From Frigoribacterium sp. PhB24 (lineage in GTDB: Bacteria; Actinomycetota; Actinomycetes; Actinomycetales; Microbacteriaceae), in contig NZ_RKIC01000010.1 of the NCBI RefSeq assembly GCF_003755185.1, forward strand, positions 534,935 to 598,934: a stretch of 64,000 nt of DNA, in the 5' to 3' direction. The notes beneath the pieces were generated by a model that saw nothing but the letters and a program-made list of their open reading frames with translations, was not told the origin of the DNA and did not search any database. Below are positions 44,273-54,171 of this stretch, piece by piece. A program made the translations under genes and the position numbers. Position 1 is the first letter of the stretch. Every line of letters starts with the position of its first letter.

Positions 44273-45157
44273 TCAACGCCGGGGGAAGCCCGGCACGGTC
44301 TCGGTGAGGGCCGGGGTGAGACGGTCGAGCAGAGCGGATTCGCGAGCGAGCGCGGCGGCCTCGCGCTGGCGACGCAGGGCCGATACGCCCGCCAGGAGGA
44401 ACTCGGGTTCGCCGTGCGGCACGGGCGAGACGTACGGGGCCGTCTCGGCCGCCAACTCGTCGGCGACCCGTCGGCGACTGGCGGGAGACAGCTGGGGCGC
44501 TTGCTGCAAGAACGAAGCGATGCGACGGGCCAGGCCGTCGGGGAGGCGCGCGACGTCGGCGACCTCGGCCCACCCCTGCAGGTGCGCCGGCACACCGTAG
44601 ATCACGTGTGTGGCCTTCGGGACGCGCTCGTTGCGACTGTAGGTGCCGGCCATGAGGTCGCCGAGACGGCGCGACGACCCGTTCAGCAGGGCGATGACGA
44701 CGGCCAGGCCGCCACTCGTGAAGACGATCTCGAGCAGCCCCACCAGGGCGCGGGTGAGGGCGTGACGCAAGCCGATCGCGCCTCCGTCGGCGCGGACCAC
44801 ACGGGCGCCGACGGCCAGCTTGCCCAGGGATCGCCCGTGGCTGGCCGTCTCGACCACCGTCGGGACGACGATGAAGCAGATCGCGATCGAGGCGACGAGG
44901 AACGCCTGCGACAGGGCGTCGTCGAGCACCCCGCCCTCGTTCAGCAGCGACACCAGCAGCAAGGCACCGATCAGCAGCAGCGTGTAGGCCAGGTAGTCGA
45001 TCAGCACGCCGGCGGCCCGGAGCACGAAGCTCGTCGGCCGGAGGTCGAGGGCCACCGCCTCGCCCGTGACGAGCTCGTCACCGCCCGCCGTGAACGCCTC
45101 GACCTGGTCGGGGCGAAGCACCACGGGGGAGGCGCCTCGTGCCTTCGTGCGGGACAT
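44273..45157 (-). CDS. RDD-family membrane protein
   Basis: 294 residues. The RDD domain lies in the N-terminal 190 residues: VALDLRPTSFVLRAAGVLID (with the first Arg and Asp of the family), two TM segments, SHGRSLGKLAVGARVVRADG and SSRRLGDLMAGTY. A cytoplasmic helical part follows, rich in Arg, Glu and Ala. The role is unknown; RDD proteins recur next to SpoIIM, DUF58 and MoxR genes. It diverges from spoIIM with only 18 bases between start codons. It is probably leaderless (TTAGAT on the minus strand, 7 bases upstream). Confidence 0.88.
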   Translation of the reverse strand: MSRTKARGASPVVLRPDQVEAFTAGGDELVTGEAVALDLRPTSFVLRAAGVLIDYLAYTLLLIGALLLVSLLNEGGVLDDALSQAFLVASIAICFIVVPTVVETASHGRSLGKLAVGARVVRADGGAIGLRHALTRALVGLLEIVFTSGGLAVVIALLNGSSRRLGDLMAGTYSRNERVPKATHVIYGVPAHLQGWAEVADVARLPDGLARRIASFLQQAPQLSPASRRRVADELAAETAPYVSPVPHGEPEFLLAGVSALRRQREAAALARESALLDRLTPALTETVPGFPRR

Positions 45158-45160
45158 GCC

Positions 45161-45170
45161 TAGTATCTAA
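45161..45170. promoter_or_regulatory. Overlapping divergent -10 boxes for RDD (left) and SpoIIM (right)
   Basis: The sequence TAGTATCTAA reads TAGTAT rightward (45161-45166) and TTAGAT leftward (45165-45170). Both are at leaderless distance (9 and 7 bases) from their start codons. The two boxes share two base pairs, so polymerase can serve only one gene at a time. Confidence 0.55.
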
Positions 45171-45175
45171 GCAGA

Positions 45176-46171
45176 ATGGACATCGACGCCTACGCCGCCG
45201 CCCACGGTCACGACTGGGCCGAGCTCGACCGCCTCGCCCGACGGCGCCGCCTCAGCGGGTCCGAAGCCGACGAGCTCGTGCGCCTCTACCAGTCCGGGGC
45301 AGGGCAGCTGTCGGCGCTCAAGACCGCGACCGGCGACTCGGTGGCGGCCGACCGGCTCTCGATGTCCCTGTCGCGGGCACGCCTCCGGTTCACGGGGGCC
45401 GGCCGCAACCTGTTCAGCCAGCTGCCGACCTTCTTCGTCGCGCAGTTGCCGGCGGCCCTCTACCGGGTGCGTCTGCTGTCGCTCGTGCTGACGGTCGTCA
45501 CGGTCGTCGTCGCGGCGGTCTTCGCGACCTGGGCGGCGAACACTCCGGCGCTGCTGGCCTCCTTCGGCAGCGAGGAGTTCCGACGTCAGTTCGCCGAACA
45601 GGACTTCGTGAACTACTACTCCGAGAGCGCCTCGACCTCGTTCACCGGCCAGGTGTGGACGAACAACGCCTACATCGCGGCCCAGTGCGTGGCCTTCGGC
45701 ATCACCGGCGTCTGGGTGCCGTACGCGATCCTCAGCAACGCCATGAACGTCGGCATCTCGGCCGGGTTGATGGCCGACCAGGGGCGGCTCGACCAGTTCT
45801 TCCTGTACATCGCACCGCACGGTCAGCTCGAGCTGTACAGCATCTTCGTCGCGGGGGCTGCCGGGCTGATGATCTTCTGGTCGTGGGTGGCGCCCGGGGC
45901 CCGGACCAGGGCGCAGGCCCTGGCACAGGACGGGCGCGCGCTCGTGACCATCGCCGTCGGGTTGATGCTCTCGCTGCTCGTCTCGGGTGTGATCGAGGGG
46001 TTCGTCACCCGGCAGGCCTGGCCGTGGCCCGTCAAGATCGGCATCGGCACCGTGGCCCTCGTCGGTTTCCTCGCCTACCAGTGGCTGCTGGGCGGGCGGG
46101 CCCACCGGGCGGGGCAGACCGGAGACCTCGACGAGTTCGAGGCGGGGGCGACCCAGCTGGTCGCCGACTGA
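45176..46171 (+). CDS. SpoIIM-family (stage II sporulation protein M-like) membrane protein
   Basis: 331 residues. The soluble N-terminal helical part starts MDIDAYAAAHGHDWAELDRL, then FTGAGRNLFSQLPTFFVAQL leads into about five TM segments with SFTGQVWTNNAYIAAQCVAF and IAPHGQLELYSIFVAGAAG. The last contains the HGxxE pattern typical of the family. In Bacillus SpoIIM acts in septal wall hydrolysis; in non-sporulating actinobacteria the homologue sits with RDD/DUF58/MoxR and its job is unknown. A normal-length family member. Confidence 0.88.
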   Translation: MDIDAYAAAHGHDWAELDRLARRRRLSGSEADELVRLYQSGAGQLSALKTATGDSVAADRLSMSLSRARLRFTGAGRNLFSQLPTFFVAQLPAALYRVRLLSLVLTVVTVVVAAVFATWAANTPALLASFGSEEFRRQFAEQDFVNYYSESASTSFTGQVWTNNAYIAAQCVAFGITGVWVPYAILSNAMNVGISAGLMADQGRLDQFFLYIAPHGQLELYSIFVAGAAGLMIFWSWVAPGARTRAQALAQDGRALVTIAVGLMLSLLVSGVIEGFVTRQAWPWPVKIGIGTVALVGFLAYQWLLGGRAHRAGQTGDLDEFEAGATQLVAD

Positions 46172-46184
46172 TCCACCGTGGGCG

Positions 46185-46197
46185 CCCCGCGCCTCCT
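46185..46197 (-). repeat. 13-base element, reverse copy with one mismatch, after the DUF58 stop
   Basis: 12 of 13 bases match; it ends one base from the DUF58 stop codon (46198-46200). CGCCTC at 46190-46195 also pairs with GAGGCG at 46201-46206 to make a small hairpin across the stop. Confidence 0.65.
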
Positions 46198-47490
46198 TCA
46201 GAGGCGGCCGGCCGCCTTGAGCGCGAGGTAGCGGTCGGCGAGGGCCGGGGGCAGGTCGGCCGGAGCACCCGTCACGACGTCCGCTCCGACCTGACGCAGG
46301 GCGGCGGCGACACGACCCTGGTCGAGTCGGGCCCGCTCGGCGGACGCCGCCCGGTAGACCTCGTCCCGGGTGCCGCGTCGCAGGATCGTCTCGTCGAGGG
46401 CCGGATTGGTGACCGACGCCACGACCACGACGTGCCGGCGCGTGAGTTGGGGGATCGCCGCGAGCAGCGACCGGGAGGCGCCGGGACTGTCGACCGTCGT
46501 CGCGAGCACGACCAGCGCCCGTCGTGAGGTGACCGAGCGGACCAGGGCGGGCACGGCGGCCCAGTCGGTCTCGACGAGCTCGGGCTCGACGGGAGCCATC
46601 GTCTCGACCATCGACGAGAGCAGGGCGGGCCCGGTCGCGCCCTGGACGCGGCCGCGGACGCGGCGGTCGAAGAGGACGACGTCGACCCGGTCACCAGCTC
46701 GCGAGGCCAACGCCCCGAGCAGCAGGGCCGATTCGAAGGCCGTGTCGAGTCGGGGCTCGTCGTCGATCCGGGCCGCCGACGTGCGCCCCGTGTCGACCAC
46801 GACGACCACCCGACGATCGCGCTCGGGTCGCCAGGTGCGCACGACGAGGTCGTCGCGGCGCGCGGTCGCCCGCCAGTCGATGGAGCGGACGTCGTCCCCC
46901 CGTACGTAGTCGCGCAGGCTGTCGAACTCGGTGCCCTGTCCACGGATCATCACGCTCGTGCGCCCGTCGAGCTCGCGCAACCGGGCCAGACGGGAGGGCA
47001 GGTGCTTACGTGACGAGAACCGCGGCAGCACCCGCACCGCACCCGGCAGGTCGTGCGTCGCCTGACGCCCGGCGAGCCGCAGCGGTCCGATCGTGCGGAC
47101 GGTGACCCCGTCGGCGCGGCGCTCGCCCCGCCGGAAGGGGGTCAGCGTGACGGTGAGGGTCGCGGCCCGTCCCGGTCGCAGGGACAGCCGACGGCGGGTG
47201 GCGGTCGCACCGGCCGACGGGGGCCACGCGTCGCGCACCAGCCCGCGAAGGGTCCGTCGCCCGTCGTTGACGACGGTCAGCCGGGCGGGCGCGCTCTCGC
47301 CGAGGCGGATGGCCCCGGGCAGCTCGCGCCGGAGCGTGAGCGACCGGGGCGAGGCCGCGAGGGCCACGTCGAGCACGGTCAGCGCGGCGACGACACCGAG
47401 CCAGCCCAGGATCGCCCATCCGCTGCCGGTCACGACGACGGGGACGACGCCGAGGGCGACGAGTGCCACGAACCACCCGGTGATCACCAT
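46198..47490 (-). CDS. DUF58-family protein
   Basis: 430 residues from the ATG at 47490, two bases after the MoxR stop; the frame upstream lies inside moxR and is not used. Two N-terminal TM segments, then a beta-sandwich region and the family hallmark FDSLRDYVRGDDVRSIDWRA followed by VVRTWRPERDRRVVVVVDTG, the start of a von Willebrand A-like fold with a partial metal-site DxG. DUF58 proteins pair with MoxR ATPases and may act as chaperone or envelope-assembly partners. Last gene of the five-gene leftward unit starting at 51550. Confidence 0.9.
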   Translation of the reverse strand: MVITGWFVALVALGVVPVVVTGSGWAILGWLGVVAALTVLDVALAASPRSLTLRRELPGAIRLGESAPARLTVVNDGRRTLRGLVRDAWPPSAGATATRRRLSLRPGRAATLTVTLTPFRRGERRADGVTVRTIGPLRLAGRQATHDLPGAVRVLPRFSSRKHLPSRLARLRELDGRTSVMIRGQGTEFDSLRDYVRGDDVRSIDWRATARRDDLVVRTWRPERDRRVVVVVDTGRTSAARIDDEPRLDTAFESALLLGALASRAGDRVDVVLFDRRVRGRVQGATGPALLSSMVETMAPVEPELVETDWAAVPALVRSVTSRRALVVLATTVDSPGASRSLLAAIPQLTRRHVVVVASVTNPALDETILRRGTRDEVYRAASAERARLDQGRVAAALRQVGADVVTGAPADLPPALADRYLALKAAGRL

Positions 47491-47492
47491 GG

Positions 47493-48446
<954 letters not shown>

Positions 48447-48499
48447 CTGGTGGTCTTCTCCGGGGTGGGGGGCGGTGCGGGGGCGGACGGACGACGGGC

Positions 48500-48512
48500 A
48501 GGAGGCGCGGGT
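48500..48512 (+). repeat. 13-base element between the DUF4350 and MoxR genes
   Basis: Perfect copy, 4 bases after the DUF4350 stop codon in the transcript, which reads it in reverse. Confidence 0.8.
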
Positions 48513-48516
48513 CGGA

Positions 48517-49704
48517 TCACGACGGAGCCACCGCCCGGCGGACCGCGCGTTCGAGGTCGAGCAGGCTGTCGCTCAGCGAGACGAGCTCGCGGTCGTCGGC
48601 CGGGTCCGCGTCCACGAGGACGTGCCGGAGACCCCGTGGGTCGGCCGAGGTGACTTCGGCGACCCGGGCGACGACCTCGTCGACCGAGGCGGTCGTCGAG
48701 AGCCCGGTCGCTCGCGCGAGACGCCCGAGGGTGCCGATCCGGAGCTGGTCGAGAGCGTGTCGGCGCTGCCCGGACCGCTCGTAGAGTCGCGCGCGACCCT
48801 CAGTGGTCTCCGACGCCTTGACGGTGACCGGCAGTCGTTCGACGACGAGGGCGCCGAGGCGTCGTCCGCGCCACACCATGGCGGCCACTCCGGCCAGGAA
48901 CAGCACCACCAACGACGGTGTCACCCACGGAGGCGTCAGCGTCGCGAGCGTGCCCTGGCCCTCGGGCAGGTCGCCGGCCGACGGCAGGTACCAGACGAGC
49001 TCGGTGGACCCGCCGAGCAGGGCGAGCGCGAAGGCCGCGTCGTCGTCCGTGGCGATCGCGCCGTTGGTGAGGGCACCGGTCGCGCCCAGGACGGACACCC
49101 TCATGTCGCCGTCGTCGAGCTCGACGAGCCCGTAACCGTCGTCGGTCGGCAGGCAGCGGACGGCGCCCGGGGCGTCGACGTCGTAGGCGACTCCCGTGAC
49201 GTCGACCCGGGTCGCCTGCCGGAGGGCCGGCGACGAGCAGGAGGGCGAGGCCGTGCCGTCCGCCACCTGGGCGGTCGCCTCGACGCCTGGAGCCACACCG
49301 GCCAGCGCGGTCGGCCCGGGCGAGAGGAGCACGAGGTGGGAGGCCGCCGTCGACAAGCGACCCCACTGGTCGGCGACCAGGAACCCGTCGGCGTCGTCGA
49401 CGAGCAGCGTGCCGTCGCCGCCCCGCCCGAGTCGGTCGAGGGTCGCGTCGAGGCTGGTCGTCACGGTCACGTCGACACCCTGCCGACCGAGCACCTCGAC
49501 GAGTGCCTTCGCCCCACCGGGAGCGGCGTTCGCCGGGCCGAGAGCCCTGCCCTCACCCGACCCCGAACCGATGACCAGAGCCGCCGCCACCCCGAGGGCC
49601 AGGACGAGGGCGAGACCGACCCAGAACCGGGCACGGCGCAGCGACGTCCGGAGGGTCGGGGTCGAGACCGTGCCCGGCGCGTCCCGGGGCGCCGTGACGG
49701 TCAT
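48517..49704 (-). CDS. DUF4350-domain membrane protein
   Basis: 395 residues. A TM segment near residue 28-47 (FWVGLALVLALGVAAALVIG), then an external DUF4350 domain (about 50-250) with LGPANAAPGGAKALVEVLGR at its start, a second TM segment near 260 (TPSLVVLFLAGVAAMVW), and a cytoplasmic helical tail with YERSGQRRHALDQLRIGTLG. DUF4350 resembles a GATase/ABC-type substrate fold, but no function is proven. It overlaps DUF4129 by 4 bases (ATGA). Confidence 0.82.
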   Translation of the reverse strand: MTVTAPRDAPGTVSTPTLRTSLRRARFWVGLALVLALGVAAALVIGSGSGEGRALGPANAAPGGAKALVEVLGRQGVDVTVTTSLDATLDRLGRGGDGTLLVDDADGFLVADQWGRLSTAASHLVLLSPGPTALAGVAPGVEATAQVADGTASPSCSSPALRQATRVDVTGVAYDVDAPGAVRCLPTDDGYGLVELDDGDMRVSVLGATGALTNGAIATDDDAAFALALLGGSTELVWYLPSAGDLPEGQGTLATLTPPWVTPSLVVLFLAGVAAMVWRGRRLGALVVERLPVTVKASETTEGRARLYERSGQRRHALDQLRIGTLGRLARATGLSTTASVDEVVARVAEVTSADPRGLRHVLVDADPADDRELVSLSDSLLDLERAVRRAVAPS

Positions 49705-50339
49705 GCGTCCACCCGCCGGGTCGACGTCATGCGCCGGTCGAGGTCCGCGACGGCCCGGTACGCCTCGTCGGTGCCGTCGCGGTCGAGGTAGCGGACGCCG
49801 TCGAAGGCCGACGCCGCGTCGGCGAACTCGGCTCGGAGGTCGGGGAAGACGTCACCCGCCCTCCGGGCCACGTCGCGTGCCGTGGTGCCGGGGGAGACCG
49901 CGACGTCGCCCCGTTCGGCGAGCGCGCGGGCGATCGCGCGGAAGGCCTCGGCGACGGCGAGCGTCAGGTCGCCCTGGGAGGCGGCTGCCCGGGCGGCGGC
50001 TCGCATGGCCTCGCTGTCTCGGGCGTCGTCCTCGCCGAAGAGGACGACATCGCGCCCGGACCGACGGTTGAGCCGGGGTACCCCGTAGACCAGCAGCACG
50101 ACCACGACGACGATCGCGACGACCGCGAGCAACACGATCAGGGCGACCGCCGGCGCCCCCTCCGTGCCCCCGAACCGGATCGAGCCGAGCCAGTCCCAGA
50201 ACGCCTGCGCCGCGCGGTCGAGCCAGGACGGCTGGGCCGCCACGTACTCGGGCTTCGTGAGTTCGCGCAGGACCTCGCGCCGAGCGTCGTCGGCGTCGGG
50301 GTTCAGCGGGGGCCCGGCGGCGAGGGGCACGGGGGTCAC
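49701..50339 (-). CDS. DUF4129-domain membrane protein
   Basis: 212 residues from the GTG at 50339, which overlaps the previous stop (GTGA). One TM segment near residue 75-98 (VALIVLLAVVAIVVVVVLLV). The C-terminal cytoplasmic DUF4129 domain has GDLTLAVAEAFRAIARALAE and PGTTARDVARRAGDVFPDL. In related proteins this domain follows transglutaminase domains; here it stands alone, the usual form in this cluster. Function unknown. Confidence 0.85.
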   Translation of the reverse strand: MTPVPLAAGPPLNPDADDARREVLRELTKPEYVAAQPSWLDRAAQAFWDWLGSIRFGGTEGAPAVALIVLLAVVAIVVVVVLLVYGVPRLNRRSGRDVVLFGEDDARDSEAMRAAARAAASQGDLTLAVAEAFRAIARALAERGDVAVSPGTTARDVARRAGDVFPDLRAEFADAASAFDGVRYLDRDGTDEAYRAVADLDRRMTSTRRVDA

Positions 50340-51550
50340 CAGCGGGGCGCTCCCTGGTGGGTCGTCGGGGCGACAGGGGCCTCGGGCGTGCGGAACGGGT
50401 CGGGCTGCCCGTCGACGGACCGTCCGCCGCGCTCGACGTACCTCACGAGGTCGAGGTCGAGACCCTCGGTGCGGATGCGTCGGTCGATGTAGACCAGCCC
50501 CGCGGAGGCGGCCTGCAGCACCGACCCGATGGCGCCGATGACCGCCGTGATGCCCAGGGTCACCGCGTAGGTGCCCGCCGTCAGGGCGAGGAAGGTCGGG
50601 TCGGTCACGTCGCCCGTGGGAGCGAGCGTGCCGGTCAGGACGCTGAACAGCACGGAGAAAGGCGTCGCGACGACCTGCGACGCCACCTGGATCATCAGGA
50701 ACACCAACGCGATGACGCCGAAGGTGCGCCAGAAGGAGGCGCGGGTCAACGACCACGACCGCCTCACCGCCGCACCGAGCGTCATGCGCTCGAGCATGAT
50801 CGCGCTCGGGACGAGGCACGTCTTCACCGTCAGCCAGACGCCCAGCACGAGCAGGCCCAGCCCGAGCAGGACGGCGACTCCGATGCCGACGGCGATGCTC
50901 GGCCCGGAGCCGACGGCCACGCCGACGACGACGACCCCGGCCACGAGCGCCAGCGCCACGACGTAGGCGGCGGTGAGCAGGGCTGACCAGCCGACGAGCG
51001 TGCCGAGGCGTCCCTTGGCCAGGGCCCAGAGGCCGCCGAGTCGCAGCTTCTCGCCGAGGGTCTGACGAGCGGTCTCGAGGACGAAGAGCCCCTGGAGCAG
51101 TGCCGTGACGATCACCTGGAGGGCGATCGGCACGAGGGCCGATGCCGCCACGATGGCGACGGCGCCCGCGAGCACCGCGTCGCGGTCACGGGGGAGGGCC
51201 TGCTCGACCCGCCCGAACGCGAGGAAGGCGCTGCCGCCGGTGATCGCCACGGTCACCACGAGCAGGACGACCTGCGAGAGCAGGGCCGTGCCGAACGTCG
51301 TGCGCGGGTTGCGGCGGAAGACCTGGAACGATGCACCCAGGATCTCGCCGAAGGTCAGGGGACGCAGCGGCACGAGGCCGGGTTTCGGGGGCGGGACCCA
51401 GCCGGGAGCCGGCGACGGGGAGCCTGCCGGGGACGTCACCTGCCCGGGCCCGACGGGGACGGAGCCGGCGGTGGGCGGGTCGACGCGCTCGCCCCAGCGT
51501 GGGGGCGACGCGTCGCCGCCCGGTGCGCTCCAACCGTTCGGATCGCTCAT
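50336..51550 (-). CDS. Polytopic membrane protein (GDPD-membrane-domain-like), first gene of the DUF58/MoxR unit
   Basis: 404 residues from the ATG at 51550. The N-terminal 85 residues are Pro/Gly-rich and cytoplasmic, then RPLTFGEILGASFQVFRRNP leads into about six TM segments, with WSLTRASFWRTFGVIALVFL before the last group. This layout matches the membrane domain found in some glycerophosphodiester phosphodiesterases and in standalone actinobacterial proteins; no catalytic part is present. Function unknown. It diverges from mtrA across a 149-base gap. Confidence 0.72.
   Translation of the reverse strand: MSDPNGWSAPGGDASPPRWGERVDPPTAGSVPVGPGQVTSPAGSPSPAPGWVPPPKPGLVPLRPLTFGEILGASFQVFRRNPRTTFGTALLSQVVLLVVTVAITGGSAFLAFGRVEQALPRDRDAVLAGAVAIVAASALVPIALQVIVTALLQGLFVLETARQTLGEKLRLGGLWALAKGRLGTLVGWSALLTAAYVVALALVAGVVVVGVAVGSGPSIAVGIGVAVLLGLGLLVLGVWLTVKTCLVPSAIMLERMTLGAAVRRSWSLTRASFWRTFGVIALVFLMIQVASQVVATPFSVLFSVLTGTLAPTGDVTDPTFLALTAGTYAVTLGITAVIGAIGSVLQAASAGLVYIDRRIRTEGLDLDLVRYVERGGRSVDGQPDPFRTPEAPVAPTTHQGAPRW
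50734..50746 (+). repeat. 13-base element inside a coding region
   Basis: Perfect copy within the gene at 50336-51550; on the coding strand it falls in codons for TRASF. May be a real element under coding constraint or chance. Confidence 0.5.
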
Positions 51551-51648
51551 GGTCCTCCTGGCCGTCCTGACCGTGAGGTCGTCCTCACGGGTGTGTTCAT
51601 GTTTCCACACCGGAACGGACGCTGCCAGCCGATGCGCGCCTCCTGCAC

Positions 51649-51654
51649 TAATCT
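51649..51654 (+). promoter_or_regulatory. Putative -10 box for the mtrA-mtrB-lpqB operon
   Basis: TAATCT, about 45 bases before the mtrA ATG. A near match of the 13-base element (CGCGCCTCCT, 51635-51644) lies just upstream, in the -35 to -10 region. Confidence 0.45.
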
Positions 51655-51699
51655 GTCCTGACGTGCCGCCTCCCGAGCGGCCCAGCCCAGACGGAGAAC

Positions 51700-52380
51700 A
51701 TGAACCCGCGCATCCTCGTGGTCGACGACGACCCGGCGCTCGCCGAGATGATCGGCATCGTCCTTCGCGCCGACGAGTTCGACCCCCACTTCTGTGCAGA
51801 CGGCAGCAGCGCCCTCGACGCCTTCCACGAGGCCTCGCCCGACCTCGTCCTGCTCGACCTCATGCTGCCCGGTCTCGACGGCATCGAGGTCTGTCGCCTC
51901 ATCCGCGCCGAGAGCGGCGTTCCGATCATCATGCTGACCGCCAAAGGCGACACGGCCGACGTGGTCCGCGGTCTCGAGAGCGGTGCCGACGACTACGTGG
52001 TCAAGCCGTTCAATCCCAAAGAGCTGGTCGCTCGCATCCGCACCCGGTTGCGCCCGGCCACCGAGCCGACCAACGACGTGCTGACGGTGGGCGACCTGCG
52101 CCTCGACGTCGCGGCGCACGAGGTGCGTCGCGGTGACACGCCGATCGCCCTGACCCCGCTCGAGTTCGAGCTGCTCCTCGCCCTCGCCTCGAAGCCGCAG
52201 CAGGTCTTCACGCGCGAGATGCTGCTCGAGCAGGTCTGGGGTTACCACTACAAGGCCGACACCCGTCTCGTGAACGTCCACGTGCAGCGACTGAGGGCGA
52301 AGGTCGAACACGACCCCGACGCACCTCGCATCGTCACGACCGTGCGCGGCGTCGGTTACCGCGCCGGCGCGGGTTCGTAG
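51700..52380 (+). CDS. mtrA: MtrA, OmpR-family response regulator
   Basis: 226 residues. The receiver domain has RILVVDDDPALAEMIGIVL and the phosphoacceptor Asp53 in LVLLDLMLPG, with LTAKGD and VVKPF giving the switch Thr and Lys. The C-terminal winged helix has TPLEFELLLALASKPQQVFT and RLVNVHVQRLRAKVE. In actinobacteria MtrA controls cell-wall hydrolase genes, division and chromosome initiation. The mtrA-mtrB-lpqB order confirms the call. mtrB starts 9 bases after the stop. Confidence 0.97.
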   Translation: MNPRILVVDDDPALAEMIGIVLRADEFDPHFCADGSSALDAFHEASPDLVLLDLMLPGLDGIEVCRLIRAESGVPIIMLTAKGDTADVVRGLESGADDYVVKPFNPKELVARIRTRLRPATEPTNDVLTVGDLRLDVAAHEVRRGDTPIALTPLEFELLLALASKPQQVFTREMLLEQVWGYHYKADTRLVNVHVQRLRAKVEHDPDAPRIVTTVRGVGYRAGAGS

Positions 52381-52389
52381 CCCGGCCGG

Positions 52390-54171
52390 ATGGCGCTCGT
52401 GTCCGCGATCGCGGGGTCCGACCCGGGCGGGCCCGTCCGGTCGCGCGGCCCGTCGTCGTGGCGGGCGCCGGCGTGGCGCACGTGGCCGACGCGGGTGGTC
52501 GGCTTCTGGCGGTCGTCTCTGTCGTTCCGCACCGTCGCGCTCACGGTGGTTCTGTCGACCGTCGCCGTGACCGTGATCGGGACGCTGATCTCCGTGACGA
52601 TCGGCACGAGCCTGTACGACCAGCGTCGGGAGCAGGTCGAGGCCGAGAGCGTCCGGGCGACGTTGCTGGCGCAGAACATCTTCGACTCGGCCACCGCCAC
52701 CGAGGACGCCAACCAGGTCGAGCTCGACGCGCTGCAGAACGAGGCGCAGACCGCCATCCTCGGTTCGACCTCGAGCCCGGGCGGTACGAGCATCGCGATC
52801 CTCCGGACTCCGGGGCAGAACAGCCCCCAGACGATCCAGAACATCGCCAGCCCCGACTTCCCCGACTCCGTGATCTCCCCGGCGCTCCGCGAGGCGGTCG
52901 CGACGGACGACGGCCGTCTGTCCATGCAGTCTGTGGCACTGCCCCCGACGTCGCAGGGCGGCGGCTCGCCCGGCATCGCCGTCGGCTCGACCCTGCAGGT
53001 GCCCACCGCGGGTCAGTACGAGCTCTACCTCGTCTACGACCTGAGCGACGCGCAGGCGACGCTCGACCTGATGCAGCGCACCCTCGGCATCGGGTCGCTC
53101 GCGCTCGTGCTGTTGATCGGCGCGATCACCTACCTCGTCGTCCGCCTCGTCGTCGGGCCCATCCGCACGGCGGCCGAGACCAGCCAGAAGATCGCGGCCG
53201 GCCACCTCGAAGAACGCATCCCCGAGAAGGGGCAGGACGTGGTGGCCACGCTCGGTCGCTCGTTCAACGGGATGGCCGACGCCATGCAACGCCAGATCTC
53301 GCAACTGGCCGAGCTGTCGCGCGTCCAACAGCGGTTCGTGAGCGACGTCTCGCACGAGCTGCGCACGCCGTTGACCACGATCCGGCTGGCCGGTGACGTG
53401 CTCTACGACCAGCGCACCTCGTTCACGCCCTCGGCCGCCCGGACGGCCGAGCTGTTGCACACCCAGGTCGACCGGTTCGAGCTGCTGCTCGCCGACCTGC
53501 TCGAGATCTCGCGGTTCGACGCCGGGGCCGTCGAGCTCGAGACCGAGCCCGTCACGGTCGTGCGTCTCGTCGAGGACGGCGTCGACGAGTTCGGTCCGTT
53601 GGCGGCCGAATCCGGAAGCGTCGTGTCGGTCGTCGCCCGGGGTGGGTACTTCGAGGCCGAGATCGACCCACGGCGGCTGCGCCGCATCCTGCGCAACCTG
53701 CTGGGCAACGCCATCGAGCACGGCGAGGGGCGCCCGATCGAGGTCGAGGTCGACAGCGACGCCACGGCCGTCGCGGTGGCCGTGCGTGACAACGGCGTGG
53801 GCATGAGCCCGGCCGACGTCGCGCGGGTGTTCGACCGGTTCTGGCGGGCCGACCCCTCGCGAAAGCGCACGATCGGGGGCACCGGCCTGGGGCTGGCGAT
53901 CAGTCTCGAGGACGCAGCGCTGCACGGCGGCCGGCTCGAGGTCTGGTCCGAGCCGGGCTCGGGCAGTCGCTTCGTCGTCACCCTGCCCCGGGTGGCCGGC
54001 GGTCGCATCGAGGGATCGCCCCTGCCGGTCGTGCCACCGGACCGTCGGGGAGAGACGACCGTCCCGGTGACCGGAGAACCGTGGTCGGGTTCGGTCCCTC
54101 CTGCTGACGCATCGGGAGTGCCGACCGGGCCGATCCGATCCTCTGCGCCGAAGGGAGCCGACGATGTCTGA
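52390..54171 (+). CDS. mtrB: MtrB, membrane sensor histidine kinase
   Basis: 593 residues. Two TM segments (about 50-70 and 235-258) flank an external sensor domain; a HAMP region follows (VVGPIRTAAETSQKIAAGHL), then the dimerisation helix with the phosphorylated His322 in SDVSHELRTPLTTIRLAG. The ATP-binding boxes are LLGNAIEHG, VAVRDNGVGM and GGTGLGLAISLEDAALHGG. It phosphorylates MtrA. The C-terminal 45 residues are low complexity. It overlaps lpqB by 8 bases. Confidence 0.96.
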   Translation: MALVSAIAGSDPGGPVRSRGPSSWRAPAWRTWPTRVVGFWRSSLSFRTVALTVVLSTVAVTVIGTLISVTIGTSLYDQRREQVEAESVRATLLAQNIFDSATATEDANQVELDALQNEAQTAILGSTSSPGGTSIAILRTPGQNSPQTIQNIASPDFPDSVISPALREAVATDDGRLSMQSVALPPTSQGGGSPGIAVGSTLQVPTAGQYELYLVYDLSDAQATLDLMQRTLGIGSLALVLLIGAITYLVVRLVVGPIRTAAETSQKIAAGHLEERIPEKGQDVVATLGRSFNGMADAMQRQISQLAELSRVQQRFVSDVSHELRTPLTTIRLAGDVLYDQRTSFTPSAARTAELLHTQVDRFELLLADLLEISRFDAGAVELETEPVTVVRLVEDGVDEFGPLAAESGSVVSVVARGGYFEAEIDPRRLRRILRNLLGNAIEHGEGRPIEVEVDSDATAVAVAVRDNGVGMSPADVARVFDRFWRADPSRKRTIGGTGLGLAISLEDAALHGGRLEVWSEPGSGSRFVVTLPRVAGGRIEGSPLPVVPPDRRGETTVPVTGEPWSGSVPPADASGVPTGPIRSSAPKGADDV

